Below, in pieces: positions 8,285 through 16,621 of a stretch of DNA of 64,000 nt. The notes beneath the pieces are model-generated. The model made no database searches. It saw only the letters and a program-made list of their open reading frames with translations, and was not told the DNA's origin. The stretch is from CAXRDE01 sp964229355 (lineage in GTDB: Bacteria > Cyanobacteriota > Sericytochromatia > UBA7694), in assembly GCA_964229355.1 (NCBI GenBank), contig CAXRDE010000022.1, forward strand, positions 1 to 64,000. The letters run 5' to 3'. The translations under genes were made by a program, and so were the position numbers. How positions within the stretch are numbered: the first letter of the stretch is position 1; every line of letters begins with the position of its first letter.

Positions 8285-9199
8285 TTACTCCTGAGCAAAC
8301 ATATTGCTGCGCGCGTGTTCCACCAACTCTTGAATGATGGGTTGGCGAATGCGCCGCTCCACGGAAATGGCATAAAAATTGCATTTGACATCGTCAGATT
8401 CGCCAATGAGATGAACCCCGAGATTTCGAATGACGTCTTCCTGGCTGACAGTGGGTAAGCAAAAAACGCCGGCCCCTTGCTGGCCAAAGACCTTTAATAA
8501 AGCCATATCATCAAATTCGGCCACGGCGTGGGGGTAGACTTTTTCTTGTTGAAACCAGCCCTCTAAAACGCCGCGTAATGCCGCATTGGTAGAGGGTAGC
8601 AGCATCGGGGCGCCGTCTAAGCTTTTGGGGAAACCCGCTTTGTATTTTTTGGCCTCCGCTTCCCCTGAAAAGAAGAAGCTAATGCCGCAGTGTCCCAGCA
8701 GGTGGTTATAGGCTTTGAAGTGGGAGCCCGGAGGCATGGGAGCGTCCGCAATCACCAGGTCGAGTTCGTAGGTGGCTAAGCGTTGCAGCAGTCCTTCAAG
8801 GTTATCGTCTTCATAACATACAAATTGAAGCTCTTGCTGTTGTCTTAAAAGCGGTTCTAAGATGCGGTAAGAGACCCATTTGGGTAAAGAGTCGGTGGTG
8901 CCTATCAGCAGGCGTTGCCGCAAGTGGCCTTCCTGATGCCCCGCTAAATAATGTTGAAGGTCTTGCCCAATGGTGAAAATTTCATCGGCGTAACGAAAGA
9001 CCCGATGCCCCATATCTGTGAGGATCAGCTGTCGTCCGGTGCGCTGAAACAATTTTTGGCCCAGCGATTGTTCAAGGGTTTTGAGCTGGTTACTGATGGT
9101 GGGCTGAGAAAGATGAAGTTTGTCGCAGGCTTTGACGATGGATCCCTCTTTGGCAACCATCCAGAAATAAAGCAAGTGGTGGTAATTTAACCAATCCAT
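8285..9199 (-). CDS. nhaR: LysR-family regulator of the NhaR type
   Basis: The protein has an N-terminal winged helix-turn-helix (about 1-65, with LNYHHLLYFWMVAKEGSI and SQPTISNQLKTLE) and a two-lobed effector domain. Its 304 residues and conserved phrases (NYHHLLYFW near the start, RYADEIFTIGQ, EFDDMALLKVFG) match NhaR, the activator of the Na+/H+ antiporter gene nhaA in enterobacteria, better than generic LysR proteins. No nhaA lies nearby, so the target here is not visible and the name rests on resemblance. The gene converges on the mutase-like gene with a 9-bp gap that leaves no room for a terminator. Confidence 0.78.
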   Translation of the reverse strand: MDWLNYHHLLYFWMVAKEGSIVKACDKLHLSQPTISNQLKTLEQSLGQKLFQRTGRQLILTDMGHRVFRYADEIFTIGQDLQHYLAGHQEGHLRQRLLIGTTDSLPKWVSYRILEPLLRQQQELQFVCYEDDNLEGLLQRLATYELDLVIADAPMPPGSHFKAYNHLLGHCGISFFFSGEAEAKKYKAGFPKSLDGAPMLLPSTNAALRGVLEGWFQQEKVYPHAVAEFDDMALLKVFGQQGAGVFCLPTVSQEDVIRNLGVHLIGESDDVKCNFYAISVERRIRQPIIQELVEHARSNMFAQE

Positions 9200-9310
9200 A
9201 AAGGTACCTTTTATTAGCTATTTTCTATAATCTATCACTAAATATAGCTTGTGTAAATAAAAGATGAAAAGCTAAATACGGGATTGAATGTACCCCCGAT
9301 GATGCTTTTT

Positions 9311-9748
9311 TTATTCAATCTGAATCAAGATGCGTTCATCATTTTTCAGGGAGTAAATACCGGTAGGGGTAACATAGAGATCCAGCGCGTTTTCGACGGT
9401 TAATGTGTGCTCACTTTTGCCTTGAATTTCTGGCGTGATCAGTGTGAGCTTTTTGCCGGGCTTCAATGACAGGTTCGTGCTTTCACCCGGCGAAATGGTT
9501 TCAAACACGAGGCCGATGTCTATTGTGGCCTGGGGTTGGGGATCTTGAGGTAGCATGGGTTTTTCGTGGGGCACCAGGCGTGCATAACGGTAGCGTATGT
9601 TATCTGAAAGTTCATTGTGAATGACCACGCGATAGGCAACGGTTTCAACTCCCGATTCAGCGGCTTGTTCTCGTTGAGCTGCACAGGCAAAACCGCCTCC
9701 TGACAATAGCAAAGTTCCCACCAGGCACCGCACGACAACTTTCATCAT
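9311..9748 (-). CDS. Small exported protein of unknown function
   Basis: A 145-residue protein starts at ATG 9748 with a good AAGGAG 6 nt upstream; the next codon is also ATG. The open frame continues further upstream, but only as an overlap with the biotin carboxylase gene. The N-terminus MMKVVVRCLVGTLLLSGGGFACA is a signal peptide, with cleavage probably after ACA, giving a periplasmic or secreted mature protein. The mature part has phrases such as VAYRVVIHNELSDNIRYRYARL and SPGESTNLSLKPGKKLTL, suggesting a small beta-rich domain. It follows the biotin carboxylase gene by 40 bp and may share its transcript. I do not recognise the family. Confidence 0.7.
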   Translation of the reverse strand: MMKVVVRCLVGTLLLSGGGFACAAQREQAAESGVETVAYRVVIHNELSDNIRYRYARLVPHEKPMLPQDPQPQATIDIGLVFETISPGESTNLSLKPGKKLTLITPEIQGKSEHTLTVENALDLYVTPTGIYSLKNDERILIQIE

Positions 9749-9788
9749 AAGAAACTCCTTTTTTGCATGCCTTAGCATAGCAAAAAGC

Positions 9789-11276
9789 TTATAAAAAATC
9801 TGAAAAACTGAGGGATCGCAGCCAGGGGTTATACAGGTCCTGGGCGGCCGGGCGCAGAAAAGCGTTTTGCCGAGCTGCTTTGAGCTGGGTAAGAGCTCCC
9901 ATAATCTCGGCGGGCAGCATACCGGAGTTGTGCAGGCTGTCTTCATGGTGATTAATAAAGGCGGTGTAGGTGTCACCCTGGGCAAAGGCGGGATGAGCCA
10001 ACACCCGTTGTAAATAGTTGATATTTGTGGTGAGGCCTAACAAAACATAGTTCTTGAGGGCCTCTTGCATTTTTGCAATGGCGGCTTCACGGTTGGGGGC
10101 ATGCACAATCAGTTTGGCGAGCATGGGATCGTAATAGGGTGTGATGGTATACCCTTTAGTTAGAGCGGAGTCTACCCGAATACCTTTGCCCTGAGGTTCT
10201 TTCAGGGTGCTCACGGTCCCGGTGGTAGGCATGAAGTTTTGTTCGGGATCTTCCGCATAAATCCGCACTTCAATCGCGTGACCTGTGCTTTGCAAGTCTG
10301 CCTGTTGAAAAGGAAGTGGCTGACCTGCAGCCACCTGAATTTGGGTTTTTACCAGGTCGACCCCACTGATCATTTCAGTGACCGGGTGTTCCACCTGTAA
10401 GCGGGTATTCATTTCGAGAAAGTAAAACTGCTGTTGTTCGTCAAGGAGCATTTCAACGGTCCCGGCATTGGTATATTGCACCGCCTGGGCCGCCTGTACT
10501 GCTGCAGCGCCCATGCGTTCTCTTAACGCGGGGCTCAGGGCCACTGAAGGGCTTTCTTCCACAATTTTTTGGTGGCGACGTTGAATGGAGCATTCCCGTT
10601 CAAAAATATGCACGGTATTTCCTTGCTGGTCGGCCATAATCTGAAACTCAATGTGGCGCACCTTTTCAAAATAACGCTCTAAAAAGACAGTGTCATCGCC
10701 AAACGCATTCAAGGCTTCTCGCTTGGCCGCGGCGAGGGCGTCGGGCAGCTCGGGAAGTGTGTGCACCACGCGCATACCTTTTCCGCCGCCGCCGGCAGAG
10801 GCTTTGACCAGCAGGGGGAAACCGATCTTTTGCGCCTCGGTTTGTAAGCGCTCAAGGCTTTGATCCTCGCCAAAATAGCCGGGAACTGTAGGGACTCCTG
10901 CTTTTTCCATGGTTTCTTTTGCGGCAATTTTACTTCCCATTAAGGTCATGGCCTCGGGAGAAGGCCCAATGAGCGTAATCCCTTTGGCCTGTAATTCACG
11001 GGCGAAAACGGCATTTTCGCTCAGAAAGCCATAGCCCGGGTGGACGGCTTCTGCGCCACTTTGCGCGATGACCTCAAAGAGTTTGTCAGTGCGCAAATAA
11101 CTTTCATGGGAAGGAGCTGGACCGATCAAATAGGCTTCATCTGCCAGACGGACGTGTAGCGCATGGGCATCTGCCTCGGAATAGACGGCCACGCTTGCAA
11201 TCCCCATTTCTTGACACGCACGAATAATACGCACTGCAATTTCGCCGCGGTTGGCAATGAGAATTTTTTTGAACAT
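9789..11276 (-). CDS. accC: Biotin carboxylase subunit (AccC/PccA/MccA type)
   Basis: This ATP-grasp enzyme carboxylates biotin on a carrier protein using bicarbonate and ATP. Diagnostic stretches are ILIANRGEIAVRIIRAC at the start, EAVHPGYGFLSEN, the ATP-binding loop SAGGGGKGM, ECSIQRRHQKIVEESPS and EMNTRLQVEHPVTE. I start at ATG 11276 (MFKKILIANRG), with GGGAG about 10 nt upstream; a longer frame upstream adds only unrelated residues. At 495 residues it is about 45 longer than E. coli AccC. No biotin-carrier domain or carboxyltransferase gene lies beside it, so it could serve acetyl-CoA carboxylase or a propionyl-/methylcrotonyl-type enzyme. The gene symbol is the conventional one for the fold and does not imply a settled substrate. 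Confidence 0.9.
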   Translation of the reverse strand: MFKKILIANRGEIAVRIIRACQEMGIASVAVYSEADAHALHVRLADEAYLIGPAPSHESYLRTDKLFEVIAQSGAEAVHPGYGFLSENAVFARELQAKGITLIGPSPEAMTLMGSKIAAKETMEKAGVPTVPGYFGEDQSLERLQTEAQKIGFPLLVKASAGGGGKGMRVVHTLPELPDALAAAKREALNAFGDDTVFLERYFEKVRHIEFQIMADQQGNTVHIFERECSIQRRHQKIVEESPSVALSPALRERMGAAAVQAAQAVQYTNAGTVEMLLDEQQQFYFLEMNTRLQVEHPVTEMISGVDLVKTQIQVAAGQPLPFQQADLQSTGHAIEVRIYAEDPEQNFMPTTGTVSTLKEPQGKGIRVDSALTKGYTITPYYDPMLAKLIVHAPNREAAIAKMQEALKNYVLLGLTTNINYLQRVLAHPAFAQGDTYTAFINHHEDSLHNSGMLPAEIMGALTQLKAARQNAFLRPAAQDLYNPWLRSLSFSDFL

Positions 11277-11432
11277 GGTGCAATTTCTCCCAAAGGTATG
11301 ATGTGAAGCATTATACCGGAGTTCTGATCTTAAGTTATTTTTAATTTTTAAATAATTAAGGGATAACCTCATTTTGTTAAAAAGGCCTTATGATAAGAGC
11401 ATAAAAGATGCGTAGAAAGTCGATATGAAATC

Positions 11433-12449
11433 ATGAAAAAAGCAATTCTTACCCTGTTTGCCGCCAGTTTTTTAACCTCAGCTCTGTCTGCTTGTGGTGC
11501 ACCCCGTAATATGCCCGCCGCGGCTTTTAACCCCGCCGCTCAATTCCAGTCCTATGCTTCAACTCCTCGCTTTGGTGCCTTTTCAAACACCGCCCAAAGC
11601 GGCAAACTGCGGATTGCCACTTACAACGTACGTAACATGTTTGACGGTGTGCGGGATAACCCGAACTATCCCGATGAGCGTGCCAAGCCCGACAAAGAAT
11701 ATCAGGCCTTAAGTGACTCTATTCACAAAATCAACGCCGATGTCATTGGTTTCCAGGAAATTGAATCCAAAGCCGTTCTGACCCAGTTCCGCGATAAATA
11801 TTTACAAGATATGGGATACAAAGAAGTGGTTCTTATTGAGGGCAATGACTCTCGTGGTATTGATGTGGCTTTGTTTAGTCGCTTTCCCATCAGCAATGTG
11901 ACCTCTCACAAAGAAGCCCGCTTTAATGTACCTGGCCAGGGCGTGGCGGGTTTTAGCCGAGACCTGCTGCAAGTCCAAATTCAACCCTCTGCAAATTATC
12001 AATTCACCATGTTTGTGGGCCACTTAAAGTCTCAGCACGGTGGTGCTGAAGCCGACGTGCGCCGCCTGGCAGAAGCCACTAAGGCCCAGGAAATTGTCAA
12101 CACTTATCAGCAGGCCAACCCCCGCGAAAACGTGGTGATTGTAGGTGACTTTAACGACACTGTAGAAACCCGTGAAATTGCACCTCTGGTACAGGGCACC
12201 AATACTGTCGATGTGATTGGACAAGATTTAGGGGCGGGCAGCACTGTGTTTACTTACCACCCCTCGAAATACCGCTCTCGTATTGACTATATCTTGCTGA
12301 ACCGCAACATGATCAACGAGTACATTCCAAAATCAGTGAAACTGTACAAGCCTTATAAAAATGAGGCGGGCTGGCAAGACCTGAATTTCTACGATGCCTC
12401 TGATCACATTCCTGTGACCATTGATTTGGATATCTCTCAGGATCGCTAA
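11433..12449 (+). CDS. Exported endonuclease/exonuclease/phosphatase-family lipoprotein
   Basis: A signal peptide with lipobox LSAC (Cys21) is followed by a roughly 30-residue linker and a DNase I-like catalytic domain. Family motifs occur in order: ATYNVRNMF, GFQEIES with the metal-binding Glu, GHLKSQHGG, VIVGDFND, SRIDYILLN and DASDHIPVT, which carries the catalytic His. Such enzymes cut nucleic acids, phosphoinositides or other phosphodiesters with Mg2+; the substrate cannot be told. Lipid anchoring places it outside the cytoplasm, so scavenging of extracellular DNA or phosphate is a reasonable guess. It is transcribed divergently from the biotin carboxylase gene and ends at a strong hairpin. 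Confidence 0.85.
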   Translation: MKKAILTLFAASFLTSALSACGAPRNMPAAAFNPAAQFQSYASTPRFGAFSNTAQSGKLRIATYNVRNMFDGVRDNPNYPDERAKPDKEYQALSDSIHKINADVIGFQEIESKAVLTQFRDKYLQDMGYKEVVLIEGNDSRGIDVALFSRFPISNVTSHKEARFNVPGQGVAGFSRDLLQVQIQPSANYQFTMFVGHLKSQHGGAEADVRRLAEATKAQEIVNTYQQANPRENVVIVGDFNDTVETREIAPLVQGTNTVDVIGQDLGAGSTVFTYHPSKYRSRIDYILLNRNMINEYIPKSVKLYKPYKNEAGWQDLNFYDASDHIPVTIDLDISQDR

Positions 12450-12468
12450 CCCCTTACTTGTCATCGCT

Positions 12469-12505
12469 AAAGCGTCCCCAGGAACCTATGTTCCGGGGGC
12501 GCTTT
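12469..12505 (+). terminator. Strong hairpin after the EEP lipoprotein gene
   Basis: Arms AAAGCG-CCCC-GGAAC and GTTCC-GGGG-CGCTTT form a long stem with one bulge and one mismatch and a 4-nt loop. The following T tract is short (TTTCTG), so termination may be imperfect and the next gene, 18 bp further on, may be reached by readthrough. Confidence 0.7.
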
Positions 12506-12523
12506 CTGTGTTATCGTGCTGCT

Positions 12524-13657
12524 ATGCAAGCCAGCTCGCTTTACCTTCATATTCCTTTTTGTAGCCGAAAATGCGCCTACTGTGACTTTGCTGTGCGGGT
12601 ATTGCAGCATGAGCAACAGGTGTCTCGATACATTGAGCACCTTGCCCTGGAGTTGGCCGCCATGGCTCCCTTTGCGTCGTCGCTGAAAACCCTTTATATC
12701 GGCGGCGGCACCCCCTCGGTGTTGACAGTCCCTCAAATCGAAGCGCTTCAGGGGCTGTTGGAGCAGTTTTTTGACCTCTCGCATTTGCAAGAGTGGACCC
12801 TTGAGGTCAATCCAGAGCACGCTGTGCCCGCTGCCCTGGCGGCCTGGAAAAACGCCGGTGTGAATCGGATTAGCCTGGGGGTACAAAGCTTTGATGACAC
12901 CCTTTTGCAGCGTTGCGGTCGTTTACATGACCGGGAACATATCTTTCAGGCGGTGTCGCGTATTCGGGCCGCAGGTTTTGACAATTGGAGTCTGGACTTA
13001 ATGTACGCCCTGCCAGAACAAACGCTGGAGCAATGGAAAGACACCTTAACTCAGGCGATTGCACTGGCCCCCGCTCACATTTCGCTGTACGCCCTGGAGG
13101 TACATCCCCGTACGCTCTTTGGAGTACAGGATATTGCGGCATTTTCAGAAGATCTTGCAGGAGACATGTACGAATTGGCTTGCCATAGCCTTCAGACTGC
13201 AGGGTTTGTACACTATGAAATTGCCAATTTTTGTCAGCCGGACTGTGCCAGCCAGCATAATCAGGTGTATTGGCAAACCCAGCCTTTTGTGGCGGTGGGC
13301 GTGGGCGCCCACGGCTATGTGCAGGGAAAACGTTATGAAAACCCAGCGGACCTGGGGGCCTATTATCGTCAATGCCGTACCGGGGCGTGGCCGGTTTTGC
13401 ACACGCCAGTCCAGCCGTTGGCAGAAGCGATTGAAGAGTTTATGTTTTTAGGGTTACGTCAGCTGGAGCGCGGTGTCTTTTTTTCGGACTTTGAACAGCG
13501 TTTTCAACGCACCATAAAGGCTTGTTATGGAGACCGCGTTTTGAATGTATTACAGCAGGAGCTATTGCAGGAAACCGTGCATGGCTTGCGCTTAAGTCCT
13601 CAGGCGGTGGGTTTGAGCAATCGCGTGCTGGCCGAATTTTTGGAACCCTTGCTTTAA
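12524..13657 (+). CDS. hemW: HemW-like radical SAM protein
   Basis: The 377-residue protein starts with YLHIPFCSRKCAYCDF, the CxxxCxxC 4Fe-4S site (Cys13, 17, 20) of the HemN/HemW branch of radical SAM enzymes. GGGTPS, NRISLGVQSFDD and SLDLMYALPEQT follow in the expected order. HemW binds haem and probably delivers it to acceptor proteins; it lacks coproporphyrinogen dehydrogenase activity in characterised cases and is often misnamed HemN. I start at ATG 12524, because a frame opening earlier would cross the terminator hairpin; no strong ribosome site is visible. The stop overlaps that of the convergent di-haem peroxidase gene in one TTAA. Confidence 0.88.
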   Translation: MQASSLYLHIPFCSRKCAYCDFAVRVLQHEQQVSRYIEHLALELAAMAPFASSLKTLYIGGGTPSVLTVPQIEALQGLLEQFFDLSHLQEWTLEVNPEHAVPAALAAWKNAGVNRISLGVQSFDDTLLQRCGRLHDREHIFQAVSRIRAAGFDNWSLDLMYALPEQTLEQWKDTLTQAIALAPAHISLYALEVHPRTLFGVQDIAAFSEDLAGDMYELACHSLQTAGFVHYEIANFCQPDCASQHNQVYWQTQPFVAVGVGAHGYVQGKRYENPADLGAYYRQCRTGAWPVLHTPVQPLAEAIEEFMFLGLRQLERGVFFSDFEQRFQRTIKACYGDRVLNVLQQELLQETVHGLRLSPQAVGLSNRVLAEFLEPLL

Positions 13658-14715
13658 GGGGCTTCTGAAGCCGTAGCGGGGTGTGGGGGTGGCAGGATCG
13701 GGCGCTCCAGAGCGGTTTGCGGAATGTTTCCGGTGAGGGTATTCAAAAAGGCGGCAATCTTTTGCGCATCTTCAGGGGGCATGTCTTTGCCCAATTGGGT
13801 TTTGGCCATGATGGTAATGGCTTCTTCTAAATCCCATACTTTGCCATCATGAAAATAAGGGGCTGTGCGGGCGACATTTCTGAGGCTGGGCACTTTAAAG
13901 ACATATTTGTCTTCAGGGTTTTGTGTCACCTCAAATCGTCCCGTGTCCTGGGCATGAGGGTAAGGATTTACCACACCAAACTTTTGGTATAAATTGCCGC
14001 CCACACCCATGCCATTGTGGCATGCGGTACAGCCGTAGCGGATATACGTACGTAACCCTTCTTTTTCTGCGGGTGACAGGCGATCTTTATCGCCTGTTAA
14101 ATAGGCATCGAAAGGAGCGGGTGTGAGCAGAGTTCTTTCAAAAGCAGCGATAGCCTGAGTGATATGGAGGTATGACACGGCTGGATCTCGATTGGGAAAA
14201 ACCCTTTCAAATGCTGAACGGTATGCCGGAATCCCTTGTAGGCGTTCTGCTGCCACTGGTTCGCTTTCCATCGCCATTTCGACGGGGTTTAAAATAGGTC
14301 CGGCTGCCTGGGTCTCAAGATCTGTGGCTCTACCGTCCCAAAATTGGGCAAAGTGCAAGCTGGCGTTGAAAACCGTGGGGGCGTTTCGTTTACCCGTCTG
14401 GGCGTTATGTCCCAGCGAGGTGGCACGGGCGTCCACGCCATACAGCGACAGATTATGGCAACTGCTGCAGCTGATGCGACCGCTTTGAGACAGACGGGGT
14501 TCATGAAAGAGCATTTTACCAAGTGCTACTTTTTCAGGCGTGGTGGGATTTTCAGCGGGAGAAGCTGGGGTAGTGTTGAGTGGCTTGAAGAGCTGATTGG
14601 CCTGGGTCCAGAGTGCCTCCTCTGTGGCTTGTTGGGTTTGCTGTGGTTGACATGCTGACACCCAGAGCCAGATGAAGGCTATACGAACTGCAATCCCATA
14701 TTTTAAAGAAGTCAT
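13654..14715 (-). CDS. Di-haem cytochrome c peroxidase / MauG-family lipoprotein
   Basis: Two c-type haem sites, CSSCH and CTACH, sit about 160 residues apart, as in bacterial cytochrome c peroxidases and MauG relatives. Flanking family phrases are PEKVALGKMLFHEPRLS, NAPTVFNASLHFAQFWDGRA, KVPSLRNVARTAPYFHDG and LNTLTG. Such enzymes reduce H2O2 with electrons from a small cytochrome or redox protein. I start at ATG 14715, which gives a hydrophobic segment ending in the lipobox VSAC (Cys22), so the 353-residue protein is probably lipid-anchored in the envelope. The neighbour hemW is convergent; the gene shares a TTAA with it at the stop codons. Confidence 0.9.
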   Translation of the reverse strand: MTSLKYGIAVRIAFIWLWVSACQPQQTQQATEEALWTQANQLFKPLNTTPASPAENPTTPEKVALGKMLFHEPRLSQSGRISCSSCHNLSLYGVDARATSLGHNAQTGKRNAPTVFNASLHFAQFWDGRATDLETQAAGPILNPVEMAMESEPVAAERLQGIPAYRSAFERVFPNRDPAVSYLHITQAIAAFERTLLTPAPFDAYLTGDKDRLSPAEKEGLRTYIRYGCTACHNGMGVGGNLYQKFGVVNPYPHAQDTGRFEVTQNPEDKYVFKVPSLRNVARTAPYFHDGKVWDLEEAITIMAKTQLGKDMPPEDAQKIAAFLNTLTGNIPQTALERPILPPPHPATASEAP

Positions 14716-14887
14716 GTGTGAGATACCTTTCCATCTGTGTTTGGCGTGCATAGGCATCATAACGTTGTACTTACTTCGCTCACAAGCTTGAAAATAGCCT
14801 GTTGCTTGACTTGCCTTCTGGATTCTGCCGGTGATAAACTTGGGACTGCAAAGGTTAAAGGGGTTCACTCTTAATGCAAGTCTGTTC

Positions 14888-16621
14888 ATGAAAAGCAAAT
14901 ATCCCTCTTTCTTTCGGTGGCTCACGCTGTCTCAGTTTCTGGCTTACTTCCTGGGGCTGCTTTTAATCGGGGGAAACCTATACTTTGCGACCCAGAGTGT
15001 GAACCGTATTTATAAAAGCCACCAGGAGCTGGAAAGTTCTCACCGGGAGTCGCTTTTGCTTTCTCGGGTCTTGTCTTCAGTACAGGATCTTGAAACGGGT
15101 TTTCGTGGGTTTTTATTGAGTGGAAACACAGAGCTTTTACAGCCCTACCACAATGCCCGACGAAACTTACCTGTGCTTTTAGAAGAGTTGCGTTTGCAAT
15201 TGGTGCAAACAGAGCTAGAAGAAGGTTTGTTTCGAAGCATTGAAAAACTCCAGGAAACCATGCGTTTACGGGTCATTTGGCGTCAGCACAATGTCATGAC
15301 TGAGGAAGAACTGCGAGATGTGGTCCTGGAAACCACGGCCATTATGGATGAAATTCGCGGTTTGATTGACACCCTTGAAACGCCCCGCACTGATTTTTTA
15401 ATGCGTCAAAAAAACAGCGTGTACCGCAGTGTGCGTCAATCGCAATTTACCCTGGAGCTGGCCTCTGTGGTAAATTTTTTGCTGCTCACCACGCTTTTTT
15501 ATCTGATTTGGCGGGATTTTCGTTTTAAAGAGAAAAGCCGAGAAGCCTTATCTTTGAATGAAGCCCGTAAAAACAATATTTTGAGTGCTTCTCCCGATGG
15601 GATTATGACCCTGGATAAAGAAGGGGCAATTATTGATTGGAATCCCGCCTGCGAACGTATTTTTGGGTGCCCCCTTGAACAGGTTCAGCAGGCGCATCAG
15701 CATATTTTTTTATTCAAAGGCAGTTTGCAAGAGACCTTTTCAAAGGAAGCAGCAGAGTATGAAGACGTTTTTTGCCGCTATCAAGGGGACACCTTTCCTG
15801 CGCGGGCCTCATTACAAACCATTCAAGTGGGCAGCACCCGTTGGTTTACCTTGTACATTGAAGACATTACCGAAAAGCGTCTGGCTCAGCAATCCCTGGA
15901 GCAGGCCCGTGAAAAAGCAGAAGCCGCCAGTCTGGCCAAAAGTATGTTTTTAGCCAATATGTCCCATGAGTTGAGGACACCGCTCAATGTTATTTTGGGC
16001 TACACAGATCTGCTGGAGGCCGGAGATATACCCCGAGAACAGTGGGACAAAAGTCTGCAGCAGATCGCCAGTTCAGGCCGACATTTGTATGCCATGATCA
16101 ACGATATTCTCGATTTGTCCAAGATTGAAGCCGGTAAAATGACGGTGTATGTTGAAACCTTCACGGTGGTTTCACTGGTGCGAGAGCTTTATCAAATTGC
16201 ACTACCTTTGGTGAAAAAAAATCAAAATACCTTTAAGATCAATTGTGCACCGGAGCTGGGGACTTTATCCACGGATCGTACCAAGCTTTACCAATGCCTG
16301 TTGAATTTATTATCCAATGCCGCCAAGTTTACGCGAGAGGGCGAAGTGCGTTTGGAGGTCTTCTTGCGGGAAGAAAATGTTGTGTTTCAGGTGAGTGATA
16401 CAGGTATTGGCATTTCTCCTGAGCAACAAAACCAATTGTTTCAGCCTTTTACCCAGGCAGACATTAGTACCACCAAGCGCTACGGAGGAACGGGTCTGGG
16501 CCTGGTTTTAACCTCTCAATTGACCCATATCTTGCAGGGTCACATTCATTTAGAAAGCGTTTTAAACGAGGGCAGCCAATTTACGCTGTGCATTCCTGTG
16601 GCGCCTCTGGTCGGGGATTAA
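14888..16621 (+). CDS. Membrane sensor histidine kinase with CHASE3 and PAS domains
   Basis: This 577-residue protein has a first membrane helix (about 12-34), an extracytoplasmic CHASE3-type helical domain (35-180, with LETGFRGFLLSGNTE), and a second helix (about 188-208). It then has a PAS domain (about 228-330), a HisKA domain with the phosphorylated His360 in NMSHELRTPLN, and a HATPase domain (NLLSNAAKF, DTGIGIS, GGTGLGL). It should sense an envelope signal and phosphorylate a response regulator. There is no receiver domain of its own. The convergent gene encodes a soluble kinase with a receiver, a possible partner. I use ATG 14888; the ribosome site is weak and a GTG at 14831 is an alternative. 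Confidence 0.9.
   Translation: MKSKYPSFFRWLTLSQFLAYFLGLLLIGGNLYFATQSVNRIYKSHQELESSHRESLLLSRVLSSVQDLETGFRGFLLSGNTELLQPYHNARRNLPVLLEELRLQLVQTELEEGLFRSIEKLQETMRLRVIWRQHNVMTEEELRDVVLETTAIMDEIRGLIDTLETPRTDFLMRQKNSVYRSVRQSQFTLELASVVNFLLLTTLFYLIWRDFRFKEKSREALSLNEARKNNILSASPDGIMTLDKEGAIIDWNPACERIFGCPLEQVQQAHQHIFLFKGSLQETFSKEAAEYEDVFCRYQGDTFPARASLQTIQVGSTRWFTLYIEDITEKRLAQQSLEQAREKAEAASLAKSMFLANMSHELRTPLNVILGYTDLLEAGDIPREQWDKSLQQIASSGRHLYAMINDILDLSKIEAGKMTVYVETFTVVSLVRELYQIALPLVKKNQNTFKINCAPELGTLSTDRTKLYQCLLNLLSNAAKFTREGEVRLEVFLREENVVFQVSDTGIGISPEQQNQLFQPFTQADISTTKRYGGTGLGLVLTSQLTHILQGHIHLESVLNEGSQFTLCIPVAPLVGD

Noticed and set aside
8285..9199. nhaR as part of a sodium/proton antiporter operon
   Set aside because: No antiporter gene lies within the window next to it; only the regulator resemblance is supported.
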